A stretch of 64,000 nt of DNA from Pseudomonadota bacterium. GTDB lineage: Bacteria; Pseudomonadota; Gammaproteobacteria; Burkholderiales; Rhodocyclaceae. Below, in pieces: positions 1 to 8,780 of the stretch. Position 1 is the stretch's first letter. Each line of letters begins with the position of its first letter. Position numbers and translations under genes: made by a program. Where the stretch lies: positions 435,435 through 499,434 of the forward strand of contig JAFEFC010000011.1 in NCBI GenBank assembly GCA_018240785.1, written 5' to 3'. Below the pieces are notes generated by a model. The model ran no database searches, was not told where the DNA came from, and saw nothing but the letters and a program-made list of their open reading frames with translations.

Positions 1-2
1 GC

Positions 3-275
3 TGGCATGGCCCCTGGGGCACGACCTTTGCTGCGAACCTGCGCATCAGGCTGGCGCAGATGAGCGAGGACGAGTGGGTGCGCCATGCGCGCAGCACGGA
101 GGCACGCCCGCCCATGCCCTGGTTCGCGCTGCGCGATATGGCCGAGGATGACCTGCGTGCGATCCATCGCTTCGTGCGCTCGCTCGGCGTCGCCGGCGAG
201 CCGGCGCCCGCCTACTTGCCGCCGGGCGAAGCGGCACCTGGTCTGGCCGTCCTGTTTCCGCAAGCGCCGAAGTAG
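3..275 (+). CDS. c-type cytochrome, C-terminal fragment (gene starts before the window)
   Basis: The frame is open from the first bases of the window to the TAG at 273-275, so only about the last 90 residues are present. The segment ARPPMPWFALRDM followed by EDDLRAIHRFVRSLG is typical of the distal part of class I cytochrome c domains, where the Met of PPMPW would be the axial haem ligand and the final helix packs on the N-terminal one. The CxxCH haem site would lie upstream, outside the window. The likely role is periplasmic electron transfer. The family call rests on this C-terminal pattern alone. It may be a single-haem protein or one domain of a larger one. Confidence 0.6.
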   Translation, partial: WHGPWGTTFAANLRIRLAQMSEDEWVRHARSTEARPPMPWFALRDMAEDDLRAIHRFVRSLGVAGEPAPAYLPPGEAAPGLAVLFPQAPK

Positions 276-303
276 GTCGCCGAAGCAGGTCGCCGAAGCA
301 GGT
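265..303. repeat. short tandem repeat, three 13-bp units
   Basis: Three head-to-tail copies of CGCCGAAGYAGGT occupy 265-277, 278-290 and 291-303. The last two are identical and the first differs by one base. A partial fourth copy begins at 304. The array starts inside the last codons of the cytochrome gene and spans its stop codon, so copy-number change would occur downstream of most of the coding sequence. Confidence 0.85.
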
Positions 304-422
304 CGCCGGCGAGGACGCGATGATGGCGGGCAGGCGCACCCGCGTCGTGAGGCCCAAGCGGCGGACCAGATCCCGCAGCAGGCATTCCGCCGCCCGGGCT
401 TGTTGTCTATGCTTGGGAAACC

Positions 423-920
423 ATGACTCAGGCACTCCCGCCTCTCCTCGACGACGACCAGGCCGCCTTCATTTGCGGTGGCGTGTCCATCAGCGCCGCA
501 GCCTGCCGCGGCGGCGGCCTGCCCAGCATGGCGCGGGCCACCGGCTGCCGCGTCGCCGCCGACAAACGCAGCATCACCATCCTGCTGTCGGCCACCGCAT
601 CCGCGGGCCTGATCGACGACGTGCGGCGCAACGGTGCGATCGCCGTGGTCTTCAGCCTGCCGGCGGACCACCGCACCCTGCAGTTCAAGGGCAGCGATGC
701 GCGTGTCGTGCCGCTGGAGCCAGGTGACGAGCTGCTTGCCGCGCGTTACGTGGACGCCTTCGCCGGCGGCCTGGAGCCCCTGGGCTACCCCACGCCGGTG
801 ATCCGGTGCGTGCTCGCCTGCCCGGCCGACGACCTTACCGCGATCAGCTTCACGCCGAGCGCCGCATTCCTGCAGACGCCAGGACCGGACGCCGGCAACG
901 CGCTGCGGAGCGGTGCATGA
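423..920 (+). CDS. small PPOX-like (split-barrel) protein
   Basis: A 165-residue protein resembling the FMN-binding split-barrel fold of the pyridoxamine 5'-phosphate oxidase superfamily. Signs are a central stretch TILLSATASAGLIDDVRRNG followed by IAVVFSLPADHRTLQFKG, the usual pattern of strands that test removal or exchange of a small ligand. No enzymatic motif identifies a substrate. The stop TGA at 918-920 overlaps the ATG of the next gene (917-919), so the two are probably translationally coupled. The following protein also begins with a split-barrel domain, so the pair may act together. Cofactor and reaction are unknown, and flavin or haem binding is only possible. Confidence 0.6.
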   Translation: MTQALPPLLDDDQAAFICGGVSISAAACRGGGLPSMARATGCRVAADKRSITILLSATASAGLIDDVRRNGAIAVVFSLPADHRTLQFKGSDARVVPLEPGDELLAARYVDAFAGGLEPLGYPTPVIRCVLACPADDLTAISFTPSAAFLQTPGPDAGNALRSGA

Positions 921-2281
921 AGATCAAGCTGGATGCGATCCGCGCCTGCCTCGACGGCGCCATACCGGGGACCATCGCCACCTGCAGCGCGGACGGCACG
1001 CCCAACATGGCCTACCTGTCACAGGTGCAGTACGTCGATGCCGGCCATGTCGCGCTGTCCTATCAGTTCTTCAACACGACCCGCCGCAACATCCTCGCGA
1101 ACCCTCATGCGCGCGTCGCGGTGATCGAGCCGGAGACCGGCGCGCACTACCGGCTGAGCCTGCAATACCTGCGCACCGAGCAGGAAGGCCCGCTGTTCGA
1201 GAAGATGAAGGCCAAGCTCGCCGGCATCGCCTCGCACACCGGCATGGCCGGCGTGTTCAGGCTGCTGGGTGCCGACATCTACCGCGTGCTCGACATCGAG
1301 CGCGTGCCCGGCGAAACCCTGCCGCCGCCACCGCCGCGCGCCAACCTGCTCGCCGCGCTGCGCGCGAGCGCCGAGCAGTTGTGCCTGTGCACCGATCTCG
1401 ACAGCCTGCTGGCGCAGACGCTGACCTGTCTCGAGATCCATTTCGACATCCACCACGCGATGGTGCTGATGCTCGATGCACCCAACGCCCGCCTGTACAC
1501 CGTCGCCAGCCGCGGCTACGCGCAGTCGGGCGTCGGCTCGGAAATCGCGCTGGGCGACGGCGTGATCGGCGTCGCTGCGCGCGAGAAGACGCCGATCCGC
1601 ATCGGCCACTTCGCTGCGGAATACAGCTACACGCTCGCCATCCGCGACAACCTGCAGCGCAGCGGGCTGCCACTGCAACTCGAGACCGAGATCCCGCTGC
1701 CCGGCCTGGCCGGCTCGCGCAGCCAGCTCGCCGTGCCGATCCGTGCCGGGCAACGCGTGCTTGGCATCCTGTACGTCGAGAGTCCGCAGGACCTCCGCTT
1801 CGGCTACGACGATGAGGACGCGCTGGTATCGCTGGCCGGCGGCCTCGGCGCGGCGATCCAGTTGCTGCAGCACGCCCCCGCCGACGCAGCCGAGCGCAGC
1901 GCATCCGCGCCGCCGGCGGCCAGACCCGACCCCGCGCCCGCGGCCGGACCCGTGCTCGAGGTGCGCCACTATGCCGAGAACGACAGCATCTTTCTCGACG
2001 GCCGCTACCTCATCAAGGGTGTCGCAGGCGCCATCCTGTGGGCACTGCTCAACGACTTCGCCGCCAGCGGGCGCACCGCCTTCAGCAATCGCGAACTGAG
2101 GCTGGATCCGCGCATCCGCCTGCCGGACATCAGCGACAACCTGGAAGCGCGCCTGATCCTGCTCGGCCGCCGGCTGGTCGAGCATCAGGCGCCGATCCGC
2201 ATCGACAAGACCGGCCGCGGCTGCTTCGAGTTGCGCATCGAGCGTCCACTGGCGTTGCTGCATACGCCCCACGGCGGCTGA
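917..2281 (+). CDS. PPOX-like / GAF / winged-helix-like multidomain protein (candidate sensor-regulator)
   Basis: The ATG at 917 is chosen because it overlaps the upstream stop (ATGA) and begins a recognisable domain; an in-frame start further upstream would lie inside the preceding gene. The 454-residue protein has three parts. Residues about 1-130 are a split-barrel domain (PGTIATCSADGTPNMAYLSQ). Residues about 150-320 form a GAF domain ending in SQLAVPIRAGQRVLGILYVE. After an Ala/Pro linker, residues about 350-450 resemble a winged-helix tail (GAILWALLNDF, then NLEARLILLGRRL). The architecture suggests a cytoplasmic ligand- or redox-responsive regulator. DNA binding is inferred from weak resemblance to OmpR-type tails. 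The E1 alpha/beta genes follow 182 bp downstream and are a possible target. Confidence 0.62.
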   Translation: MKIKLDAIRACLDGAIPGTIATCSADGTPNMAYLSQVQYVDAGHVALSYQFFNTTRRNILANPHARVAVIEPETGAHYRLSLQYLRTEQEGPLFEKMKAKLAGIASHTGMAGVFRLLGADIYRVLDIERVPGETLPPPPPRANLLAALRASAEQLCLCTDLDSLLAQTLTCLEIHFDIHHAMVLMLDAPNARLYTVASRGYAQSGVGSEIALGDGVIGVAAREKTPIRIGHFAAEYSYTLAIRDNLQRSGLPLQLETEIPLPGLAGSRSQLAVPIRAGQRVLGILYVESPQDLRFGYDDEDALVSLAGGLGAAIQLLQHAPADAAERSASAPPAARPDPAPAAGPVLEVRHYAENDSIFLDGRYLIKGVAGAILWALLNDFAASGRTAFSNRELRLDPRIRLPDISDNLEARLILLGRRLVEHQAPIRIDKTGRGCFELRIERPLALLHTPHGG

Positions 2282-2463
2282 ACCCCGGCGCACGCGCCTC
2301 CTCGGTGGAGCGCATGCTAAATCTTCGCTCGCGAATTCCTAAGAATTCCCTATTCCGGCGCTCCCCCTCTTCCGCCTTTCCGCAAGAGGGCTAGATTGCA
2401 GCCGTCGGACCCGCAGCGCCCAGCCACCGCGGATCCCGGACCCTGCAATCAGGAGGCGAATTC

Positions 2464-3483
2464 ATGAACACCGTGTCCCCCGCTGCGCCAGCCCGCGCCG
2501 CCGCTCCAGTCAGCCCCGCATCCGCCGCGATCCCGCGCCTCGAGCAGCCTGAAGCGCTGCTCGAGGCCATGCTGCTGATCCGTGCCTACGAACTGCGCCT
2601 GTCAGAACACTCGGCCCGCAGTGGCACCCCTGGAACCTGCACCGCCGTCGGCCAGGAAGCGGCTGCAGTCGGCGTCGTCTCGATGCTGAGCGCAGACGAC
2701 CTGATCCTCACCAACCACCGCAGCGCCGGCCACCTGCTCGCCCGCGGCGCCGACCCGGGGCGCATGATGGCCGAAGTGCTGGGCCGCCGCGACGGCTACT
2801 GCAAGGGCAAGAGCGGCTCGCTGCACATCTCGGTGCGCGAGCTCGGCGTGGTGCTCACCTCCACCATCGTGGGTGGTGAGCTGTCGCTTGCCACCGGCGT
2901 TGCACTGTCGCAGACCATGCTCGGGCGGCCCGGCATCGTCGCCTGCTTCTTCGGCGACGGCGCCGCCGGCGAAGGCACCTTTCACGAATCGCTCAACCTC
3001 GCCGCGGTGTGGAAGCTGCCCATCCTCTATGTGTGCGAGAACAACGAATGGCAGGCCTTCGTGCACCGGCGCGAGACCATGGTCGGCGAGCGCATCGCCG
3101 CCCGGGCGGCGCCCTATGGCATCGCCAGCGCCAGCGTCGATGGCAACGATGTCGAGGCGGTGCGCGCGGCCGCCCGCGCCGCGAGCGACTCCATCCGCGA
3201 CACCGGCAGGCCCTTCCTGCTCGAACTGTCCACCTATCGGCTGCGCGGCCACTTCGAGCCGGACGACCAGGCCTACGTGAATGCGGCGGAGCTGGCCGCG
3301 TGGCAGGCGCGCGATCCGATCGCGCGCATGAAGGCGAGCCTGCTGGCGGGCGGCGGCTTCACCCCCGGCGACCTGGACGGCATCGAAACCCGTGTCGCCG
3401 CGCGCATCGACGCTGCGATGGCCTTCGCCGAGGCCTCGCCCTGGCCCGACCCCGCCGAGCTGCTCACCGACATCTACGCCTGA
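2464..3483 (+). CDS. TPP-dependent 2-oxo acid/acetoin dehydrogenase E1, alpha subunit
   Basis: 339 residues, the usual size of an E1 alpha of the pyruvate/branched-chain/acetoin dehydrogenase type. The TPP-binding motif is present as GDGAAGEGTFHESLNLAA, about residues 162-179, and GHFEPDD near residue 260 matches the family. The residues after the motif read CENNEWQAF, where most relatives have a small or aromatic residue after ENN, so the substrate is uncertain. An Ala/Pro-rich extension of about 27 residues precedes the conserved domain. GGAGG seven bases before the ATG is a strong ribosome site. The beta subunit follows after 18 bp. No E2 or E3 gene is adjacent, so the pair must share these subunits or work without them. 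Confidence 0.85.
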   Translation: MNTVSPAAPARAAAPVSPASAAIPRLEQPEALLEAMLLIRAYELRLSEHSARSGTPGTCTAVGQEAAAVGVVSMLSADDLILTNHRSAGHLLARGADPGRMMAEVLGRRDGYCKGKSGSLHISVRELGVVLTSTIVGGELSLATGVALSQTMLGRPGIVACFFGDGAAGEGTFHESLNLAAVWKLPILYVCENNEWQAFVHRRETMVGERIAARAAPYGIASASVDGNDVEAVRAAARAASDSIRDTGRPFLLELSTYRLRGHFEPDDQAYVNAAELAAWQARDPIARMKASLLAGGGFTPGDLDGIETRVAARIDAAMAFAEASPWPDPAELLTDIYA

Positions 3484-3501
3484 CTCCACGAGGACGCCAC
3501 C

Positions 3502-4470
3502 ATGACCACGACCACTGTCTACGACGCGATGGCGCAGGCGCTCGCCGAGGAAATGCGCCGCGACGCCCGCGTGCTGATGTTCGGCGAAGGCGTCGCCACC
3601 AAGCGCGCCGACCTGCTCGCCGAATTCGGCAGCGCCCGCGTGCGCAACACCCCGCTGGCCGAAGGCATCATCGCCGGCACTGCTGTTGGCGCCGCCGCCA
3701 CCGGCCTGCGCCCGGTCATCGACCTGCTGTTCGCGCCCTTCCTGTGCTACGCGATGGATGAGCTGGTCAACAGCGCCGGCAAGCTGCGTTACCTGTCGGG
3801 CGGGCAGTTCGACTTCCCGCTGGTGGCCATCGCCATGACCGGTGCCGGCTGGGCGGTCGGCAGCCAGCACAACCACAACGTCGAGGCCTGGTTCGCCCAT
3901 GCTCCCGGGCTGAAGGTGGTGATGCCTTCCAACGCGGCCGACTTCAAGGGGCTGCTGAAGTCCGCGATCCGCGACGACAACCCGGTGCTGTTCTTCGTCG
4001 ACATCGGCCTGCTGTACCAGCCCGGAGAAGTCCCCGACGGCGAGACGCTGGTGCCGCTCGGGCAGGCCGCCATTGCCCGCCCCGGGCAGGACGTGACCCT
4101 CGTCTCCTATGCCAAGACGGTGCCGGTGTGCCTGCAGGCCGCCGACGCCCTCGCCGCCGAAGGCATCTCGGCCGAAGTGATCGACCTGCGCACGATCAAG
4201 CCGCTGGACGAGGCGGCGGTGCTGACTTCCAGCCGCCGCACCGGGCGCGTGGTGGTGGTGCACGAAGCCTCGCGCACCTGCGGGGTGGGCGCGGAGGTCG
4301 CGGCGCTGGTGGCCGAGCACGCCTTCGACAGCCTGAAGGCCCCGGTGCGACGCGTGACCGGCCCGGATGCGCCGCCGCCGGCGAGCTATCCGCTGGAGCA
4401 GGCCTTCGTGCCGAGTGTCGCCGCGGTCGCCGAGGCTGCGCGTCAGCTCAGCGCAGCTTCGTGGCGATGA
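3502..4470 (+). CDS. TPP-dependent 2-oxo acid/acetoin dehydrogenase E1, beta subunit
   Basis: 322 residues, matching the E1 beta (transketolase-like pyrimidine-binding plus C-terminal) family. Conserved stretches are [10 protein letters not shown] near the N terminus, [20 protein letters not shown], the [20 protein letters not shown] segment and the C-terminal [15 protein letters not shown]. It would form an alpha2beta2 heterotetramer with the preceding product and decarboxylate a 2-oxo acid or acetoin. The stop overlaps the end of aroQ on the other strand by 23 bp, so the two transcripts converge. The true substrate cannot be read from sequence. Acetoin or pyruvate are the most likely alternatives. 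Confidence 0.87.
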   Translation: MTTTTVYDAMAQALAEEMRRDARVLMFGEGVATKRADLLAEFGSARVRNTPLAEGIIAGTAVGAAATGLRPVIDLLFAPFLCYAMDELVNSAGKLRYLSGGQFDFPLVAIAMTGAGWAVGSQHNHNVEAWFAHAPGLKVVMPSNAADFKGLLKSAIRDDNPVLFFVDIGLLYQPGEVPDGETLVPLGQAAIARPGQDVTLVSYAKTVPVCLQAADALAAEGISAEVIDLRTIKPLDEAAVLTSSRRTGRVVVVHEASRTCGVGAEVAALVAEHAFDSLKAPVRRVTGPDAPPPASYPLEQAFVPSVAAVAEAARQLSAASWR

Positions 4471-4885
4471 ACTGCAGCGCCAGGTTGTAGCCCAGGGTGC
4501 CGAAGCCGGCCATCACCGCTTCGGCGACGTCCGACAGGTAGGAGTGATGGCGGAAGGGCTCGCGCTTGTGCACGTTGGAGATGTGCACCTCCACGAAGGG
4601 AATCGCCACGCCGCCGATGGCATCCCGGATCGCGACGCTGGTATGGGTGTAGGCACCCGGGTTGATGAGCACGAACTTCACGCCCTCGAGCCGCGCCTGG
4701 TGGATGCGGTCGACGATCGCCCCTTCGTGGTTGCTCTGGAAACATTCCAGTTCCAGCCCGAGCTGCAGCGCCTGGGCACGCAACCCGTTCTCGACGTCGG
4801 CCAGCGTGGTCGAGCCGTAGATGTGCGGCTCGCGCGTGCCGAGCAGGTTGAGATTGGGACCGTTGATGACGAGGACTTTGCTCAT
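4448..4885 (-). CDS. aroQ: type II 3-dehydroquinate dehydratase
   Basis: 145 residues, the standard length of the small dodecameric type II enzyme. It converts 3-dehydroquinate to 3-dehydroshikimate in the shikimate pathway. The N terminus [17 protein letters not shown] carries the conserved GPNLN motif and the catalytic Tyr is in [35 protein letters not shown] (substrate loop) and FVEVHISN with the catalytic His are all present. The start is the ATG at 4883-4885, preceded by GGAG about ten bases upstream. The gene converges on the E1 beta gene with a 23-bp overlap of coding ends. It appears to be a single-gene unit with its own promoter. Confidence 0.95.
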   Translation of the reverse strand: MSKVLVINGPNLNLLGTREPHIYGSTTLADVENGLRAQALQLGLELECFQSNHEGAIVDRIHQARLEGVKFVLINPGAYTHTSVAIRDAIGGVAIPFVEVHISNVHKREPFRHHSYLSDVAEAVMAGFGTLGYNLALQFIATKLR

Positions 4886-4941
4886 GCGACGTATGCTCCT
4901 GTGTGGATGGCGGACCGCGCATCTCGCGGTCTGGCCGCAAC

Positions 4942-4969
4942 ACTTTAATGCAGCCGGGCCGACCGGCAA
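4942..4969 (-). promoter_or_regulatory. candidate sigma70-type promoter for aroQ
   Basis: Read on the minus strand, TTGCCG (4964-4969) and TAAAGT (4942-4947) are separated by 16 bp and lie about 57 bp before the aroQ start. Both boxes fit the consensus reasonably in a very GC-rich background. Assignment is by eye only. Confidence 0.4.
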
Positions 4970-5049
4970 CGCTGCGCATGCGGCTCGCGTGCGCGCTGCG
5001 CACGGCTTGAAGCAAGCACCGGACGCGACCGACGCACGCCGTCGCAACG

Positions 5050-6024
5050 CTACCCGGCCGCACCAATCAAGGCGGTCGCCTTCATCAGCCACACCGTCGC
5101 GCTGATCGTCAGGAAGGACGTCACCGTGGTTGCCACCAGGGCCGCGGCGGCGACATCCTGCTGGCCGTATTTCTGCGCCACGATGGGGTAGATGCTCGCC
5201 ATCGGCATGCAGGCGTTCAGGATCAGGGCGGCACGAATCCCGGGATCGACGCCCGGCACGAGCGTCAGCAACAGCAACACCGCCAGCGCATGCAGGCCGA
5301 GCTTCCCGCCCATGATGAGGCCGATGTCGGCGCCCATGCCGCGGACGCTCAACCCGGCCAGCGTGCCGCCGATGTAGAACAGCGCCACCGGCGCCGAAGC
5401 CGAGGCGAGCATGTCCACCGCGCGCATCAGCGGCAGCGGAATGTGCAGGCCGAGCAGCGAACAGAGCACGCCCGCGACGATGCCGAGAATCATCGGATTG
5501 CGCGCCAGGCTGCCGAGCACGTTGCGCAGCACCTTGCCGGCGTGCGCCTGACCACTGCCGCCGATTTCCGCGATCGTCATCAGCAGCGGCAGCATGATCA
5601 TGCTCTCCACCACCAGGTAGATCGCCAGATGGGCGCTCGCCGCCGCACCGAACAGCGGTTGGGCGATGGGCAGGCCGATGAAGGCGCTGTTCGACAGCGC
5701 CATGCCCATTGCGCTCATCGCGCCGGCCTGCAGCCCGCGGCGCTGCGCGAAAGCGGTGATGGCGATGCCGAGTGCTGCCACCAGCAGGGACGCGAGCACG
5801 TAGACGAGCAGCGCGTGCGGGTCGATCAGCTCGCCCAGCGCACGCTGCGACAGCGCCTTGAACAGCAGCGCCGGCAGCGCGAAGCTGATCACGAACACAC
5901 CGAGTGCACGCAGTTCAGCCGCCGCCAGCATGCGCAGGCGCAGGCGCACGGCACCGTAGCCGATGGCGATGAGGACGTAGATCGGCCCGGTGATGGCCAG
6001 GATGTCGAGCAGGTTCGCGAGCAC
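5050..6024 (-). CDS. AEC-family (auxin efflux carrier-like) permease
   Basis: 324 residues, strongly hydrophobic throughout, with about ten membrane segments in two similar halves, as in the AEC/malate-permease family. Features include the N-terminal [17 protein letters not shown] helix, the helix-breaking [10 protein letters not shown] segment, [18 protein letters not shown] and the C-terminal [19 protein letters not shown] region, which in this family contains the conserved small/polar substrate-site residues. Likely an inner-membrane secondary transporter of small organic anions. The substrate cannot be deduced. It lies between aroQ and an NDH-2-like gene on the same strand without tight coupling, so it may be transcribed alone. 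Confidence 0.82.
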   Translation of the reverse strand: MLANLLDILAITGPIYVLIAIGYGAVRLRLRMLAAAELRALGVFVISFALPALLFKALSQRALGELIDPHALLVYVLASLLVAALGIAITAFAQRRGLQAGAMSAMGMALSNSAFIGLPIAQPLFGAAASAHLAIYLVVESMIMLPLLMTIAEIGGSGQAHAGKVLRNVLGSLARNPMILGIVAGVLCSLLGLHIPLPLMRAVDMLASASAPVALFYIGGTLAGLSVRGMGADIGLIMGGKLGLHALAVLLLLTLVPGVDPGIRAALILNACMPMASIYPIVAQKYGQQDVAAAALVATTVTSFLTISATVWLMKATALIGAAG

Positions 6025-6085
6025 GTCGTCTCCGTGGCGACTGGGCGCACCCTGCTCCAGCAGCAGCGGTGCGGTGTTTGCTACG

Positions 6086-7414
6086 TCAGTGGAGCTTGAC
6101 GTGGGGCTCGGTACGCCGGGTAATCATGCGCGCCAGCGTGTCGAGCGTCACCTTGGCCCAGCCGTGCAGCGCAAGCTCATGCATCTTGTACAGCGACGCG
6201 TACATCAGCATCGCGAACTTGCCCTCGATGAACAGGTCGCCTTTGGCCAGCCCGCCCATCATGTTACCCACGGTGCTGAACTTGCCCAGCGACACCAGCG
6301 AACCGAAGTCCTTGTAGCGGTAGTCCTGCAGCGGCTTGCCATCGAGGCGGCGGCGAATCTGCTTGAGCAGGTGCGAGGCCTGCTGGTGCGCGGCCTGCGC
6401 CCGCGGCGGCACGAAGCCCTTGTTCTCCGGCCACGGGCAGGCGGCGCAATCGCCCAGCGCGAAGATGTTGTCGTCTAGCGTGGTCTGCAGCGTCTGCCGC
6501 ACCACGAGCTGGTTGATGCGGTTGGTTTCGAGGCCGTCGAGGCGGGTCAGGAATTCGGGCGCCTTGACCCCCGCCGCCCACACCACGAGCTCGGCAGGCA
6601 GCACACGACCGTCGGCCAGGCGCACGCCCTCCGGCAAGACCTCGGCCACCTTCGCGTTGGTATGCACATCGACGCCCAGTTCGCGCAAGAGATGCTCGGT
6701 GGACCTGGAAAGCCGTTCGGGCAGCGCCGGCAGCACGCGCGGCGCGGCCTCGATGACCGACAGCTTGATGTCCTTGTCGGCGTCGACGCGGTCGAGGCCG
6801 TAGGCGACGACCTCGCGCGTGGTGTGGTGAAGTTCGGCAGCGAGTTCGACGCCGGTCGCACCCGCGCCGATGATCGCCACATGCAATTGCTCCGGCCGCA
6901 GCGGTGTCGTCTGCGCATGGGCGCGCACGCAGGCATTGACCATGCGCACATGGAAGCGGCGTGCATCGGCCGGCGTCTCGAGCTTGAGCGCATGCTCGCG
7001 CACACCGGGCGTGCCGAAGTCGTTGCTGAGGCTGCCGACCGAGATGATCAGCGTGTCGTAAGGAAACGATCGCGCTGGCGTGACCTCGTTGCCGTCGTCG
7101 TCCATGAAGGGCGCGACATGGACCTCTCGCCGTGTGCGATCGAGCCCCGTCATCTCGCCGATGCGAAAGTGGAAATGGTGCCAGTGCGCCTGCGCCAGGT
7201 AGCCGACTTCGTGCTCGCCGATGTCCATGCTGCCGGCAGCGATCTCGTGCAGCTTGGGCTTCCAGATGTGCGTGCGCGTACGGTCGATCAGGGTGATATC
7301 GGCCTTGCCCTTGCGTCCGAGCGTGTCGCCAAGCCGGGTAGCAAGTTCGAGACCGCCGGCGCCGCCGCCGACGATGACGATTCTGTGCAGTTGATCTTGG
7401 ACTCGCGCTTTCAT
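6086..7414 (-). CDS. NDH-2-type NAD(P)/FAD-dependent oxidoreductase
   Basis: The ATG at 7412-7414 gives a 442-residue protein beginning just before the first dinucleotide-binding fold, IVIVGGGAGGLELATRLGD (FAD). The second Rossmann motif is VAIIGAGATGVELAAELHH at about residues 170-190 (NADH). VVWAAGVKAPEFL and the C-terminal FALGDCAACPW match type II NADH dehydrogenases, which pass electrons from NADH to quinone without pumping protons. The C terminus has a hydrophobic/amphipathic stretch (FAMLMYASLYKMHELAL) consistent with peripheral attachment to the inner membrane. Sulfide:quinone reductase is a less likely alternative because its paired cysteines are not seen. Confidence 0.85.
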   Translation of the reverse strand: MKARVQDQLHRIVIVGGGAGGLELATRLGDTLGRKGKADITLIDRTRTHIWKPKLHEIAAGSMDIGEHEVGYLAQAHWHHFHFRIGEMTGLDRTRREVHVAPFMDDDGNEVTPARSFPYDTLIISVGSLSNDFGTPGVREHALKLETPADARRFHVRMVNACVRAHAQTTPLRPEQLHVAIIGAGATGVELAAELHHTTREVVAYGLDRVDADKDIKLSVIEAAPRVLPALPERLSRSTEHLLRELGVDVHTNAKVAEVLPEGVRLADGRVLPAELVVWAAGVKAPEFLTRLDGLETNRINQLVVRQTLQTTLDDNIFALGDCAACPWPENKGFVPPRAQAAHQQASHLLKQIRRRLDGKPLQDYRYKDFGSLVSLGKFSTVGNMMGGLAKGDLFIEGKFAMLMYASLYKMHELALHGWAKVTLDTLARMITRRTEPHVKLH

Positions 7415-7420
7415 TCTTGA

Positions 7421-7483
7421 CCTCGGTGGGGGTGCCGGTCGGGCATAAAATCTCGAGAATATCAGCAAACTCGAGCACCGAGG
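7421..7483. promoter_or_regulatory. inverted and paired repeats upstream of the NDH-2 gene
   Basis: CCTCGGTG (7421-7428) is matched by CACCGAGG (7476-7483), and two CTCGAG palindromes (7452-7457 and 7470-7475) lie between them with their starts 18 bp apart. The cluster sits directly before the NDH-2 start in an AT-richer patch (GCATAAAATC). It looks like an operator or a region able to fold. No regulator is identified. Confidence 0.3.
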
Positions 7484-7618
7484 CGGGGCATGCGTCGCGC
7501 AAAAACAACATCTTGCAGCACAGCGGGCACTCGGCAAGGGCGAAGGATCATCGCACGCCTCGAATCGACTCCGCCGCCACGCCAGCCGTCAGCGTGCGCC
7601 AGGCGCCCGCCGATGCAA

Positions 7619-8656
7619 TCAATAGCGCCGGAAGCACTCCCGGATGGCCTCGGTATCGCGCGTGACGCACAAGGCCAGCATCAGCAGGATGCGCGCCTTC
7701 TGCGGGTTGAGAGAATTCGCGGCGATGGTGCCGAGCACCGCATCGTCCGCTGAATTGGTCACCACGCCCTGCCCCACCCGGCTCGCCCGCACGAAGGCCA
7801 CGCCCTGGCGCTGCGCCACCTCGGCGCCCAGTCGCGCCGATGGCGACAGGCTGCCATTGCCGGTCGCCGCAAGCACGATGCCGCGCGCCCCACTGTCGAT
7901 GGCTGCGCGATATGGATGCGTGCCGGCGCCGAGGTAATCGAAAATGATGTCGACCTGCGGGAGTTCGGTGATCTCCCCGAGACCGAACTCGCTGTGCACG
8001 GTATGCCGCCGCGTGGGCGCATTGAAGAAGTGCACCACGCCGCCCGCGATCTCGCCAAGGCTGCCCTGCTCCGCCGAGACGAAGGCATCGGTCGCGATGG
8101 TGTGCGACTTGGTGACATGGCGCGCCGCTCCGATACGGTCGTTGAGCGTCACCAGCACGCCCTTGCCTGCCGCCTCCGCGCAGGTCGCAAGGCGGAACGC
8201 GTTCAACAGGTTCAGCGGACCGTCGGCGCTCAGCGCGCTCGCGGGCCGCATCGCCCCCACCACCACCACCGGCTTGGCGCTGTTGAGCACCAGGTTGAGG
8301 AAATAGGCGGTTTCCTCCAGCGTGTCGGTGCCATGCGTGATCACCACGCCGTCGATCGCCGGATCCTCGAGCAGGGTCTGGGTGCGTCGCGCGATCGCCA
8401 GCAGCCCTGCGGTGTCGATCTCGTGGCTTTCCACGTTCATCAACTGCTCGCAGCGCACCTCGGCCAGCTCGCGGATCTGCGGCACCGCATGGAGGATCCC
8501 GTCGACACCCTCGGTGACGCGGTAGTCGTGCATCTGGGCGGAATCCCCCGCCGACGCGGCAATCGTGCCGCCAGTTCCGAGGAGAGCAATGCGGGCGGGC
8601 CCGGCAGGGCGCGCCGAGGGCGCCTGGCCGCAGGCCGACGGGGAGTTCGTGATCAC
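7619..8656 (-). CDS. L-asparaginase / glutaminase-asparaginase family
   Basis: 345 residues. The first active-site motif is ALLGTGGTIAAS (residues about 24-35, nucleophilic Thr) and the second is VVITHGTDTLEETAYFL (residues about 105-121, catalytic Thr-Asp), as in bacterial L-asparaginases that hydrolyse asparagine to aspartate and ammonia. The downstream LNDRIGAARHVTKSHT supplies the conserved Lys. The N-terminal 20 residues are Pro/Ala-rich and show no clear signal peptide, so a cytoplasmic location is likelier than the periplasm. The Glu/Gln preference cannot be judged. The gene stands alone between an NDH-2 gene and tRNA-Ser. Confidence 0.9.
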   Translation of the reverse strand: MITNSPSACGQAPSARPAGPARIALLGTGGTIAASAGDSAQMHDYRVTEGVDGILHAVPQIRELAEVRCEQLMNVESHEIDTAGLLAIARRTQTLLEDPAIDGVVITHGTDTLEETAYFLNLVLNSAKPVVVVGAMRPASALSADGPLNLLNAFRLATCAEAAGKGVLVTLNDRIGAARHVTKSHTIATDAFVSAEQGSLGEIAGGVVHFFNAPTRRHTVHSEFGLGEITELPQVDIIFDYLGAGTHPYRAAIDSGARGIVLAATGNGSLSPSARLGAEVAQRQGVAFVRASRVGQGVVTNSADDAVLGTIAANSLNPQKARILLMLALCVTRDTEAIRECFRRY

Positions 8657-8780
8657 AGTGGTCTCTCCTCAAGCCAACCGGCATCAAAGCGGGCCCGACG
8701 CCATCCCGGTCATCCGGCAACCACAAACACAAACGCAAAACCCGCAGAGCCTGTGGCTGTGCGGGTTCTGACGGTTTTCC

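Noticed and set aside
917-1300. Start at an upstream in-frame codon near 806 for the PPOX-GAF protein
   Set aside because: That would overlap the preceding gene by over 100 bp in another frame. The ATGA overlap at 917 and the domain boundary favour the shorter form.
2282-2463. Sigma54 promoter before the E1 operon
   Set aside because: Acetoin operons often use sigma54, but no TGGCAC-N5-TTGC pair with correct spacing is present.
2602-4320. Long minus-strand open frame of 572 codons
   Set aside because: It is antisense to the E1 alpha and beta genes, is His/Gly/Asp/Arg-rich without any domain, and arises from codon bias in GC-rich coding DNA.
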